Positions 27,739 to 35,663 of a stretch of 64,000 nucleotides of DNA are shown in pieces. Below the pieces are notes generated by a model. The model saw only the letters and a program-made list of their open reading frames with translations, did no database searches and was not told the DNA's origin. Both the position numbers and the translations under genes were made by a program. Position 1 is the stretch's first letter. Every line of letters starts with the position of its first letter. The stretch comes from Mesorhizobium sp. AR02 (lineage in GTDB: Bacteria > Pseudomonadota > Alphaproteobacteria > Rhizobiales > Rhizobiaceae). Where the stretch lies: the NCBI RefSeq assembly GCF_024746835.1, contig NZ_CP080531.1:248001-312000 (forward strand), in the 5' to 3' direction.

Positions 27739-28875
27739 TTGTCACGAGCCCCAATCTTTGCCGATCTGACGGAATTGACGAGCCATCCGTTGCGCACGGG
27801 AATCCAGCGGGTAGAACGCGAGATTTTGCGCCGCTGGAGCGGGCCGCGGCCGCTCGTCCCGTGTCGGTTCGACTCGGAGAAATTGGCTTTCTGCGCGCTC
27901 CCCGACACTGTGGTGGAAATACTCACCGGCGACGGCAAGCACTCTGTTGAGGATGAAACAGAACGACTTCTGCCACATCTCCACAAGGGCACCCCGATTT
28001 CCACGACCGATCTGAAAGCCGGCCTGCACAACCCCGAGGTGTTTTTCGACCTGCAACGTGCCGAAGCATACCGGGCGCTGTGCCATGAGGGCATCGCCTC
28101 GGTCAGTTGGCTGGTGTACGATTTCCTGCCCTATCTTCATCCGCAGGACTGGGAGCCGCGGACGACAGGGCGACTGATGCACTATCTGCGCGCGCTTCGC
28201 GAAGTACCGCGCGCTGCGTTTATCAGTGAACAGACCCGCCGCGAGTACGTGCATCGCGTCATACGAAAGGTTGGTCGCGCAGGTCCCGCGATCCCGCTCG
28301 GGGGCGACGGCGTAGCGATGTCCCGGCAAAAATTCGACGCCAAAAAGCGAATGTTCACCTATGTTGGGACGATCGAGCCCAGAAAAAACGTTGCCGATAT
28401 TCTTGAGGCCTTTGAGCTGCTTTGGCAGCAAGATGTCGACGTCGAATTGACCATCATTGGTCGGATAGAAAGCCGATCGACGCGCGAGCCTGTGATCCTG
28501 GAGCGCCTCAAGGCCGAACCGCGGTTCAGATATCTGGGTCATGCAAGCGATGATGCGATCAGGCAAACCTTGGAAAAAACGCGAGCAACCCTGTTCGTCA
28601 GCTCCCTGGAGGGCTTTGGCATTCCGCCCTATGAAAGCTTGGCAAGCGGCATTCCGGTCATTGCATCCGCGAACCTGCCAAGCCTCGACGTGCTACCACC
28701 AGGCGGCCGTGTCATCCTCGACGAGATAAGCCCCAACGCGATTGCGAGCGCGGTGCATCAGCTGCTTGACGATCCGTTCGCGAAAAGGCTTTGGGATGAG
28801 GTGACGAGACTGCAAATACCGACTTGGGACGGATTTGTGCAGACACTCGCGTCATGGCTGCACGACGCAGGCTAG
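27739..28875 (+). CDS. GT4-family glycosyltransferase
   Basis: A 378-residue GT-B enzyme with LTSHPLRTGIQRVERE (acceptor loop), YVGTIEPRKNVADILEAFELL, and SSLEGFGIPPYESLASG (E-x7-E with P-Y instead of the usual hydrophobic pair). The start is probably the TTG at 27739, which follows AAGAGAAGAG; an in-frame GTG at 27679 overlaps the previous gene and has no visible ribosome-binding site. The TAG stop lies at the edge of a RIME-like repeat. It closes the four-gene glycosyltransferase run. Confidence 0.86.
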   Translation: MSRAPIFADLTELTSHPLRTGIQRVEREILRRWSGPRPLVPCRFDSEKLAFCALPDTVVEILTGDGKHSVEDETERLLPHLHKGTPISTTDLKAGLHNPEVFFDLQRAEAYRALCHEGIASVSWLVYDFLPYLHPQDWEPRTTGRLMHYLRALREVPRAAFISEQTRREYVHRVIRKVGRAGPAIPLGGDGVAMSRQKFDAKKRMFTYVGTIEPRKNVADILEAFELLWQQDVDVELTIIGRIESRSTREPVILERLKAEPRFRYLGHASDDAIRQTLEKTRATLFVSSLEGFGIPPYESLASGIPVIASANLPSLDVLPPGGRVILDEISPNAIASAVHQLLDDPFAKRLWDEVTRLQIPTWDGFVQTLASWLHDAG

Positions 28876-29005
28876 AGCAATTCCAGGAAAAGTGTGAAAC
28901 GGTTTTCCCGGAAAAAGCGCGTAGCGCTTTTCCCTAGCTAGGGAATTGCGTCAAACAAAGAGTTAGAGCGGTTTCCCGTTTCCGTGAAACGGTGAACTGC
29001 TCTAA
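28873..29005 (+). repeat. RIME-like rhizobial intergenic palindromic repeat
   Basis: The whole convergent gap consists of this element. It starts AGAGCAATTCCAGG, contains a strong hairpin (GGAAAAAGCGC / GCGCTTTTCC around 28909-28933) and a second one (CCGTTTCCGTGAAACGG around 28977-28992), and ends GAACTGCTCTAA. The same element, in the other orientation, is at 53842-53942. Both flanking stop codons (28873-28875 and 29002-29004) lie within its ends. It may act as a two-way terminator. The RIME label is from memory of rhizobial repeats. Confidence 0.8.
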
Positions 29006-30780
29006 CGTCCTCGCGGCGGGTTTGTCGCTATCGTCAGGGCGAGCGCCTCCAGGCTCCTCACGAGTTGAGCCTGCTCCTGCCGCAACGCCTGGATGTCATC
29101 CGAGCGCGCATGATTGTCCAAACTCCTCGCAAGCTGAGCCTGCTCCTGTCGCAACGCCTGGATGTCATCCGAGCGTGCATGATTTTCCAAGTTCCTCGCT
29201 AGCTGAGCCTGCTCCTGACGCAATACCTGGATGTCATTCGAGCGCGCGTGATGAAGGGTCTCATGTGAGCGATCGAGGCGTTCGTAGACGGGTTGCAACA
29301 GAAATGTTCTGAGCCGCCACATGACTGGACGCACAAAAGGCCTGAAAAGGACCTTGTAGACACCAAGGGCTCCCTTCTTCACGGTGGAGCGTAGGGGACC
29401 TGGAACAGGGCTGGAGGGCGGCTCATAGCTGGCCGGTGAAACCATGGAACTCTCCGTAGGCGTGATATCAATCGCGTTATCACGATCGACAGCATGATGA
29501 AACCGGCGCAAAAGCCGCGCCAATGGCAGAACGCTCCTCAGGGCGCGCGGCCCCCCCTCATCGCGAAGCTCAAGGACGAGGCGATCGTAGCGTGCGGCAA
29601 GAGAGGTCGCGGAAGCGAGCGAATGACGTTCCTGCTCCAGCTGTCTGGACAGGGCAGCAACATGGGCCGTCAGACGCCTGCCGTCCTCCTCCGCCCGCTC
29701 GCGTTCTTGCTCCAGCTGTTTGGACAGAGCCGCCGCTTGGGTCGTCAGGCGCATGCCCTCCGCCCCCGCCTGCTGCTGTTCTTGCTCCAGCTGTGTAGAC
29801 AGGGCTGCCGCTTGGCCTGTCAGGCGCTTGCGTTCGGCCTCCGCCTGCTTTTGTTCTCGCGCAAGGCGTCTGGACAGAGCCGCTGCGTGGACTGTCAGAC
29901 GCTGGCTTTCAGCCTCCGCCCGCTCGACTGCCGCCGTCAACTCAACCGATCGTCCTTGAATTTCGGCGCTCTTTTGGCGTTGAGCTTCGCATTCTGCGGA
30001 AAATTGATCTCGCTGCGCAATGATCTCACTGCGTTCGGCCGTCAGTTGCTTCACTGCTACGCCTGAATGCCATTGTTCGAATGTCAAATGGCCATCGAGA
30101 ACGTTTACCGGCACCTGGAAGTGGCGGAGCAGCTCTTTGCTCTCGGCCCTCACATAAAAGACATTGATGCCGTCGAAATACGCACGCAAGAACCTGTTTG
30201 CGAGCAGAACAGGCTCCCAATTCTGATTGACGAGCTCGTTCGACCATGGGGCAGTCGCTTCAATCACCAGCACCAGCGGTCGAATCAAGCTCCAGTCTGT
30301 CGCTCGAATGATTGCAGCTTCCGACCCTTCCGCATCGATCTTGAGAAAATTGATCTCTTGTCCGATGGCATGCTGGGCGACCAGACTGTCGAGCGTCACA
30401 GCCAGGACTCGAAGCATCTCCCCTTCGCCGTCCGCCATGACCGGCCCTTCGGCCACTTTGGACATGCCGGGATCGGATTGATTCTCGAAGAAATCAACCT
30501 CACCCTCCTGGTCTGTGACCACGGCCCTTACATTTGTGTCGCGCGGTCGCTCCCGCGCCAGCTCGTTGAAAACCGCTCCCGGTTCGACGTTTATGCCGGA
30601 CCACCCGCGATCGTAGAAGGTTTTGGTGACGGATCCTATGGTTGGGTGATAGGCGCCGATGTCGATATAGAAACCGGTCGCGGCATCCTTGAAAACGCGC
30701 TCAAGCAAAACGTCTTCACAATTCTGGGCGTAGCTGATCATAGCGGGCGCTGCCGGTGAGGGCGTTGCGTCGGCGCCCAT
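29002..30780 (-). CDS. FkbM methyltransferase with repeat-built coiled-coil extension
   Basis: A 592-residue protein. Residues 14-215 are an FkbM SAM-dependent methyltransferase: FYIDIGAYHPTIGS (37-50), GINVEPGAVFNELARERP, INFLKIDAEGSEAAIIRA (143-160). Residues about 245-400 are coiled coil, including four 25-residue tandem units (294-393) beginning RLT and containing AALS. After a proline-rich link and a basic stretch, residues 511-579 are three 23-residue units beginning HARS with RQEQAQL. A methyltransferase plus long coiled coil recalls WbdD, which caps and measures E. coli O9a chains, but WbdD is not FkbM-type and has a kinase. ATG at 30780. Confidence 0.82.
   Translation of the reverse strand: MGADATPSPAAPAMISYAQNCEDVLLERVFKDAATGFYIDIGAYHPTIGSVTKTFYDRGWSGINVEPGAVFNELARERPRDTNVRAVVTDQEGEVDFFENQSDPGMSKVAEGPVMADGEGEMLRVLAVTLDSLVAQHAIGQEINFLKIDAEGSEAAIIRATDWSLIRPLVLVIEATAPWSNELVNQNWEPVLLANRFLRAYFDGINVFYVRAESKELLRHFQVPVNVLDGHLTFEQWHSGVAVKQLTAERSEIIAQRDQFSAECEAQRQKSAEIQGRSVELTAAVERAEAESQRLTVHAAALSRRLAREQKQAEAERKRLTGQAAALSTQLEQEQQQAGAEGMRLTTQAAALSKQLEQERERAEEDGRRLTAHVAALSRQLEQERHSLASATSLAARYDRLVLELRDEGGPRALRSVLPLARLLRRFHHAVDRDNAIDITPTESSMVSPASYEPPSSPVPGPLRSTVKKGALGVYKVLFRPFVRPVMWRLRTFLLQPVYERLDRSHETLHHARSNDIQVLRQEQAQLARNLENHARSDDIQALRQEQAQLARSLDNHARSDDIQALRQEQAQLVRSLEALALTIATNPPRGR
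29044..29250 (-). repeat. Three 69-bp tandem repeats (23-residue units)
   Basis: Encodes residues 511-579 of the FkbM coiled-coil protein. Each unit reads HARSxDIQxLRQEQAQLxRxL plus two residues. Units 2 and 3 differ at very few residues, unit 1 at slightly more. All stay in frame, so copy number could change without destroying the gene. Confidence 0.88.
29602..29901 (-). repeat. Four 75-bp tandem repeats (25-residue coiled-coil units)
   Basis: Encodes residues 294-318, 319-343, 344-368 and 369-393 of the FkbM protein. Each unit begins R-L-T, has A-A-L-S at positions 7-10, and a Q-L-E-Q-E-like core. A 25-residue period equals two heptads plus one hendecad, compatible with a continuous coiled coil. 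Confidence 0.85.
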
Positions 30781-31156
30781 GGTTTTTCCTTAGGTCTCAT
30801 TCGAATCGAAAAAGCTCCATTGGTCCCGCAGCTTCGCTGTCTAACTTAGCTGAAGCCGTTTGACATTAGTGGGAAACTCTCAACCGAGGTAGTCGGCAGC
30901 CCCGTTGGACCGCCCATCGGCACGCCACGGCTGCGATGGACGGCAGTGACTCCGCATAGCTCCAACACGGCTCTTGGTCGGATCAATCTGGCCAGATTTC
31001 TCATTTCAATTCACCTGTTGGGGTTGCATCGTGCGCGCAACCCCTTTGACGATCCGTGCGGTCGGCACCGCCTTGCGCTTTGCTGGTCGCATGCTGCCAT
31101 GTCCGAAAATTGTCGAACTGTTTGCTGAAAACGGGACATCCGCTAAAACCCCGCCA

Positions 31157-31234
31157 ATGGACAAGGACATTTCTCCCATGCGCGGTTTCGCGATCTGCGC
31201 GGCGCCACGGTCGGGCAGCAATTTCCTGTCGTAG
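31157..31234 (+). pseudogene. Truncated N-terminus of an Stf0-like sulfotransferase
   Basis: The plus strand encodes MDKDISPMRGFAICAAPRSG followed by SNFLS and a TAG stop. The FAIC-x-PRSGS-F pattern is the PAPS-binding start of Stf0-type sulfotransferases, normally followed by about 230 more residues that are missing here. It lies in the 533-bp gap 30781-31313, in which no other gene is seen, between a methyltransferase and a glycosyltransferase. A broken sulfotransferase gene is the best reading; the fragment is short, so chance resemblance cannot be fully excluded. Confidence 0.6.
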
Positions 31235-31313
31235 CGCTGATAAGTTATAGAGTTGGCGCCGTGCGCCGTGGACTGTCTGAGCGGACAGTTCGTCGTAAGG
31301 AGCCTGCCGATCC

Positions 31314-32957
31314 ATGACCTTCGAACAGCCGCTGACGGTGCTGATCGCCAACATTTATCTGACAGGCCGTTCGGGAACCGAGATCGTCACAAGGGAAGTC
31401 GCCTTCGCCCTCATGCGCGCCGGGCACAGACCGATCGTCTATGCACCCGGGCTAGGACCGATCGCGGAAGAGATCCAGGCTCGCGGCATACCTGTCACCG
31501 ACGACATCTCGACCATCGCCGCAGACATTGACATCATCCACGGCAACCATACCCAGGTCACCGCGATCGCCACGGCGCGCTTCCCGAATGCCCCGGCACT
31601 CTACTTCGCCCACGACTTCGTCGCCTGGCACAGCGCCCCACCGCTTCTCGCCAACGTCTGCAAATACGTGGCCGTCGACGACACGGTTGCCGAACGGCTG
31701 CAGTTTGAAGCCGGCATTCCGGCCGACCGTATCGTTACGCTGCTCAATGCCGTCGACACCGACCGGTTCGCACCCGGGCCGCCGCTGCCGGAGCGTCCGC
31801 GCCGAGCCCTGGCTTTCGCCAAGAACACGCAGCATTTGCACGCGGTGCGCGCGGCCTGTGCGGAGCGCGGCATCGAGCTGGACGTGATAGGAGCCTCCAT
31901 CGGCAGCATCGTGAGCGAACCCGAAACCCTGCTGCCGCAATACGACCTCGTCTTCGCGTCGGCGCTGAGCGCCCTTGAAGCCATGGCGTGCGGACGCGCA
32001 GTCATCGTTTGCGACGGCCGCGGTCTTGCCGGAATGGCTCGTTCCGACACTTGGGATGGATGGCGGCGGCGCAACTTCGGGCTGCGGGTGCTGCAGCAGC
32101 GCCTGTCGCCCGAGGCAATCGCAGCCGAGATCGACCGCTATGATGCCGTCGACGCGGCGGAAATCTCGAGCAGAACCCGCCAAGAGGCAAGCATGTCAAA
32201 ATGGTCGAACGCTTGCCTGTTGCTCTATCGCGAAGCAATCGGCCAACACCGCGCCAAGCCTGCGAGCAAGGACGAGTTGAACCTTTCGCTGGCGCGTCAT
32301 ATGCAGACCTGGCTGCCGAAGCCTGGGCCGATATGGCCGTGGATGACGGAACGTGAGGATCTGCGGGCGCAGCTGGCTCGCGTGCAGGCAGAGCTAGAGC
32401 TAGCCGAACTGGCGCAGGCCGAACTGGCGCAGGCCGAGCTGGAGCAGGTCGAGTTGGAGCCAGCCGGGCCGGATCAGGCCGGGCTGGAACCGGTCGGGCT
32501 GGAGCCGGTCGAGGCGAACAAAGTGGTATCATTCGCCCAGGCCGACGATCCCGAAAGATTTGTGCACCTGACGGGATTCTCCGCGGTTGAACACTGGGGA
32601 GTCTGGACTGACGGCGACCTGGCGACAGTCGAATTCAAAATCTCCTCCGCGGCTGCGCCAACCTCGTTAAGACTGGGTCTGGTGCCTTTTCTTCATGAGA
32701 ACCATCCGGAAGTCATCGCTGAGCTTTTCATCAACGGAATGTGGATCGAACGACGGGTGTTCGGACCGACCGCTCCTGGTGCGCCGCTTTTCCTTCAGCA
32801 AGACTGGCAGGTGGCGTTGCCGCCCGAAGCTGCGCTGGCCCGGAGTCTCGCTGTGAGCCTCAGGATTGAGAATCCGGCAAGCCCACTACAGGTGGGCCTG
32901 TCGGACGATCGACGGCGGCTTGGATTGGGGTTATGCCTGATCGAACTTGGCGAATGA
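31314..32957 (+). CDS. GT4-like glycosyltransferase with repeat linker and C-terminal beta-rich domain
   Basis: A 547-residue protein. Residues 1-310 are a GT-B fold: LTVLIANIYLTGRSGTEIVT at the N-terminus, LYFAHDFVAWHS, LNAVDTDRF, and ASALSALEAMACGRAVIV, in which only the second glutamate of E-x7-E is kept. Residues 364-398 are seven 5-residue repeats. Residues about 410-547 form a beta-rich domain starting LTGFSAVEHWGVWTDG, a pattern seen at the ends of some surface-glycan transferases and perhaps sugar-binding. A good GTAAGGAG ribosome-binding site precedes ATG 31314. Catalytic activity is uncertain because of the reduced donor motif. Confidence 0.72.
   Translation: MTFEQPLTVLIANIYLTGRSGTEIVTREVAFALMRAGHRPIVYAPGLGPIAEEIQARGIPVTDDISTIAADIDIIHGNHTQVTAIATARFPNAPALYFAHDFVAWHSAPPLLANVCKYVAVDDTVAERLQFEAGIPADRIVTLLNAVDTDRFAPGPPLPERPRRALAFAKNTQHLHAVRAACAERGIELDVIGASIGSIVSEPETLLPQYDLVFASALSALEAMACGRAVIVCDGRGLAGMARSDTWDGWRRRNFGLRVLQQRLSPEAIAAEIDRYDAVDAAEISSRTRQEASMSKWSNACLLLYREAIGQHRAKPASKDELNLSLARHMQTWLPKPGPIWPWMTEREDLRAQLARVQAELELAELAQAELAQAELEQVELEPAGPDQAGLEPVGLEPVEANKVVSFAQADDPERFVHLTGFSAVEHWGVWTDGDLATVEFKISSAAAPTSLRLGLVPFLHENHPEVIAELFINGMWIERRVFGPTAPGAPLFLQQDWQVALPPEAALARSLAVSLRIENPASPLQVGLSDDRRRLGLGLCLIELGE
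32403..32507 (+). repeat. 15-bp tandem repeat, seven units (AELxx-type pentapeptides)
   Basis: Units at 15-bp steps from 32403 encode AELAQ, AELAQ, AELEQ, VELEP, AGPDQ, AGLEP, VGLEP. It links the glycosyltransferase and beta-rich domains of the same protein. The first units favour helix and the last ones contain proline, suggesting a stalk that passes into a flexible hinge. Confidence 0.82.
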
Positions 32958-32992
32958 GGCCCTGACCTTCGGCCAGGATGCTCATCCGGGAT

Positions 32993-33778
32993 TCAAGCCG
33001 CCAGTTGCCTGGCCAGCGGCTCGACGTGTTCCTTGAAGCGAAGCACCGTCTTGTAGTAGCCGCTTTTCACCCGCTCCGTGCCCCAACGCTCATAGGCCGG
33101 CGGCTGCTCGGAACATTCTGAAATGTCCAGGTCGTAGTCGACCGGAGTAAGGCGCTCCACGCTGAAGCTCGTAAGCCCATGCGCCGCACGCAGGCGGTCG
33201 GCCTCCTCGGTCAATTCCGGATAATTGTCGACGGCCCTGAGCTTGCGGTCGAAGGCGCCTGCGTCGAGATGAAGCTCTATTCCCTCTCGTGTGGCGGTTT
33301 GGCGCCTCAGTGCAACCGCCTCGAGCGGAAATTCGAGATTGGGCAGATCGCGACCACTTCGGTCGCGCAGGCGCGCCAGCGCCGCATTGACGAGCAGCCG
33401 GCAGACGTCATGCCCCGGATTGAACCCCTCGACCGCGTCGGCGGCGACATAGTCGATCGCCTCGCCGGCGAGAATTGTGGCTATTTCGTCAACGAGCGCC
33501 CTGAATGTCTCCGCTTCGCCGGCGAGAATGGCCCGGTAGAGATCGCGGTCCGCCATCCTGCCGAAGAACGCTGCCGCGGGACGCGCGCCGGCGCCGGCCA
33601 GCACTTCGGCCGTACGGTCGAGCCGGCCGGCATCGAGATGACCCGAGCCGTCTGTCAGCACCAGGACCAGAGGCTTGCTGGTTTCCATCCAGTGATGGAC
33701 CCGTAATTCATGCCCCGGATGGGCAACGATCAATGCAGCCTTTCTGCCGTGCCACCAGCTCTGCTCGTTGCTAACCAC
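32993..33778 (-). CDS. PIG-L/LmbE-like protein with altered metal motif
   Basis: A 261-residue protein. Residues 14-22 ALIVAHPGHE resemble the AHPDDE zinc motif of PIG-L/LmbE deacetylases, but the two aspartates are replaced by G-H. A later FNPGHDVCRLL could supply the family's distal histidine. The central VLVLTDGSGH and the overall alpha/beta order fit that fold. It might be a diverged sugar N-deacetylase or an inactive relative. The start is a GTG at 33778 with no clear ribosome-binding site. The 240-bp gap before wzt copy 2 (33779-34017) holds nothing recognisable. Confidence 0.5.
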   Translation of the reverse strand: MVSNEQSWWHGRKAALIVAHPGHELRVHHWMETSKPLVLVLTDGSGHLDAGRLDRTAEVLAGAGARPAAAFFGRMADRDLYRAILAGEAETFRALVDEIATILAGEAIDYVAADAVEGFNPGHDVCRLLVNAALARLRDRSGRDLPNLEFPLEAVALRRQTATREGIELHLDAGAFDRKLRAVDNYPELTEEADRLRAAHGLTSFSVERLTPVDYDLDISECSEQPPAYERWGTERVKSGYYKTVLRFKEHVEPLARQLAA

Positions 33779-34017
33779 GAGTGCGCCCCGAGGCTCTGGG
33801 ATGCATCATCGCAAAGCTTGGGTGCAGATTGACGCAGGTTTCCTGCGGTGGGCTCGAGGCAGCGGTAACGGCGGATGCATCCCGTGCAGGCATGGCCTCG
33901 ATTTTCATTGTTTCTCCGTACATTTCATCAGAATCGTACGAGTTCCAATGACCGCATGACTATTGATTGCTATTGTCTGCCTTAGTGGAGATCGTTCTAC
34001 CTCCATTCGAAAAACTA

Positions 34018-34758
34018 TCAACCGAAATAGGCTGTCAGAACCTCATTGGCGGGACCGTCCATGCGCACACGGCCATGATCCATCCACAGGATGCGGTTGC
34101 AATTCTTTTGAAGCAGCTCGCGTGAGTGGCTGGCAAGGACAAGTATCTTGGTCGTCTCCACGATCTCGCGCAGCCGCCTGTCGGCCTTGTGCTTGAAGTC
34201 CTCGTCGCCGGTCGAGAGCCATTCGTCCATGACCAGGATTTCCGGCCGGATCGCCGTCGATGTCGAGAACGCCAGGCGTAGCTGCATGCCCGACGAGTAG
34301 GTCCGGAACGGCATGTCCAGAAAATCGCCCAGTCCGGTGAACTCGGCGATGCCATCGAATTGCTCGCGCAATTCGTTCGGCCGCATGCCCATCATCGCCG
34401 CGCGCAGCCTGATGTTCTCGCGGCCTGTTGCTTCCGGGTCGATGCCCAGGGAGATGTTGATAAGCGATACGCATTCGCCGTGGATTGCCGCCGAGCCGCT
34501 CGTCGGCTTGTAGATGCCCGACAGCACGCGCAGCAGTGTCGTCTTGCCGGAACCGTTGTGGCCGACGAGGCCGATCCGGTCCCCCTCGTTCACCGAAAAG
34601 CTCACATCCTCCAGTCCGCGCACGATGACATGGCCATCAACCCGACGGTCGATCGCGCCGCCTGTGGCGACGCTGAGCACCCTGTTCTTGAGCGAGCGGC
34701 TGGCCGCGTTGAAGACCGGAAATTCGACCGAGACGCCGGCCAATGTGATGGAAGCCAT
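34018..34758 (-). CDS. wzt: Polysaccharide ABC transporter ATP-binding protein Wzt, copy 2
   Basis: A 246-residue ABC ATPase with Walker A GHNGSGKT (66-73), YSSGMQ signature (154-159), ILVMDE (174-179) and H211, and no carbohydrate-binding C-terminal domain. It differs from copy 1 at nine residues and ends at AYFG, six residues earlier. ATG 34758 matches the start of copy 1; an extra in-frame ATG at 34770 overlaps the wzm stop as ATGA and is possible. It ends the minus-strand array that runs from manB at 42.7 kb. Confidence 0.93.
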   Translation of the reverse strand: MASITLAGVSVEFPVFNAASRSLKNRVLSVATGGAIDRRVDGHVIVRGLEDVSFSVNEGDRIGLVGHNGSGKTTLLRVLSGIYKPTSGSAAIHGECVSLINISLGIDPEATGRENIRLRAAMMGMRPNELREQFDGIAEFTGLGDFLDMPFRTYSSGMQLRLAFSTSTAIRPEILVMDEWLSTGDEDFKHKADRRLREIVETTKILVLASHSRELLQKNCNRILWMDHGRVRMDGPANEVLTAYFG

Positions 34759-35663
34759 AGCAGGGATCATAACCAATAGGGGATGCGATGACGGTAACGG
34801 CCAAACAGCAACAGAGCGACCGTCCAGCCAACGATCGCAAACACGATGCAGGCCATCCAGCTCGTCGCGGACGCAAGCTCGCCCAGCAGCGGGTCGCGCA
34901 CGACACTGATGAGATGGTAGAAGGGATTGAGGTCCAGCAACAGCCGCGAAATGCCCTCGGGCAACGTTCGGGCCATCCACATCACCGGGGTCAGGTACAT
35001 GATGACCTGCAGGAGATTCTGCATCACCTGCGTCATGTCGCGGTAGCGCGCGCACAGCACACCCAAAATGAGCATGATCCAGAGCAGATTGAGCGACAAA
35101 ATGACAAAGCCGGGCAGCGCCAGGAAAACGTGCCATGTCGGCATGCGCCAGAAGACCAGGAGGACGAGGGGATAGATGAGGATGTTGTGGCCGAGAATGA
35201 TGGCGTTGCGGTAGAGCGTGCGCAACACATGGGTGAACAGCGGCATGCGCACCTGCAGGATGATGCCTTCGGCCCCGACAAAGGCGGTGCATCCCTCGTT
35301 GATCGACGTCGAAATGTAACCCCAGAAGATCAAGCTGACGCAGATGTAGGGGAGAAACTCCTGCATCGGCGTGCGAAAGAGGGTGCCAAAGACGAAGCCG
35401 AGCGCGCCGATCAGCACGCCCATGTTGATGGTCAGCCAAAACGCCCCGACCCGCGATCGCCGGTAGCGCTGGGCCACGTCCTGCCAACTGAACGTTGTCG
35501 CCAGGTGGTGTTTCTTCAGCGCGGCTCTTATGTCGGCGAACGCCTCTGCGAGGACGCCTGTCTTAGTCGGCAGCATATGTCGAGATGTCCCGATCGTGTG
35601 TTCTGCCCAGGCCCGGCTGTGTGCGAAAGGTTCGATACATTATTGCCCTGGCGACATCAAGTT
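34020..35663 (-). repeat. Direct repeat, copy 2 of the wzm-wzt cassette (about 1.6 kb)
   Basis: Same orientation as 20985-22609; copy starts are about 13.0 kb apart. The upstream end falls inside the intact sulfotransferase gene, whose last codons (N-L-M-S-P-G-Q-stop) are shared with copy 1. This copy has an extra ATGTC-type duplication and a short insertion in the wzm leader. Recombination between the copies would delete about 13 kb with four to five glycosyltransferase genes. Confidence 0.93.
34767..35576 (-). CDS. wzm: Polysaccharide ABC transporter permease Wzm, copy 2
   Basis: A 269-residue ABC-2 permease, same length and start as copy 1. Residues 1-87 and 151-234 are identical between copies by direct comparison; substitutions cluster at 88-150 (for example LVFWRM here against LAVGRM). 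The sulfotransferase gene ends 63 bp upstream and wzt starts next to its stop, so modification and export genes are joined. With Wzt copy 2 it should export the GDP-sugar-derived glycan. Confidence 0.93.
   Translation of the reverse strand: MLPTKTGVLAEAFADIRAALKKHHLATTFSWQDVAQRYRRSRVGAFWLTINMGVLIGALGFVFGTLFRTPMQEFLPYICVSLIFWGYISTSINEGCTAFVGAEGIILQVRMPLFTHVLRTLYRNAIILGHNILIYPLVLLVFWRMPTWHVFLALPGFVILSLNLLWIMLILGVLCARYRDMTQVMQNLLQVIMYLTPVMWMARTLPEGISRLLLDLNPFYHLISVVRDPLLGELASATSWMACIVFAIVGWTVALLLFGRYRHRIPYWL

Noticed and set aside
29044..29250. Regular repeats considered as a CRISPR array
   Set aside because: Units are contiguous 69-bp in-frame coding repeats without unique spacers, and no cas genes are present.
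34018..35487. Apparent 489-residue fused permease-ATPase
   Set aside because: The first ~240 codons of that frame are an out-of-frame reading of wzm; the wzt frame proper begins at 34758, as in copy 1.
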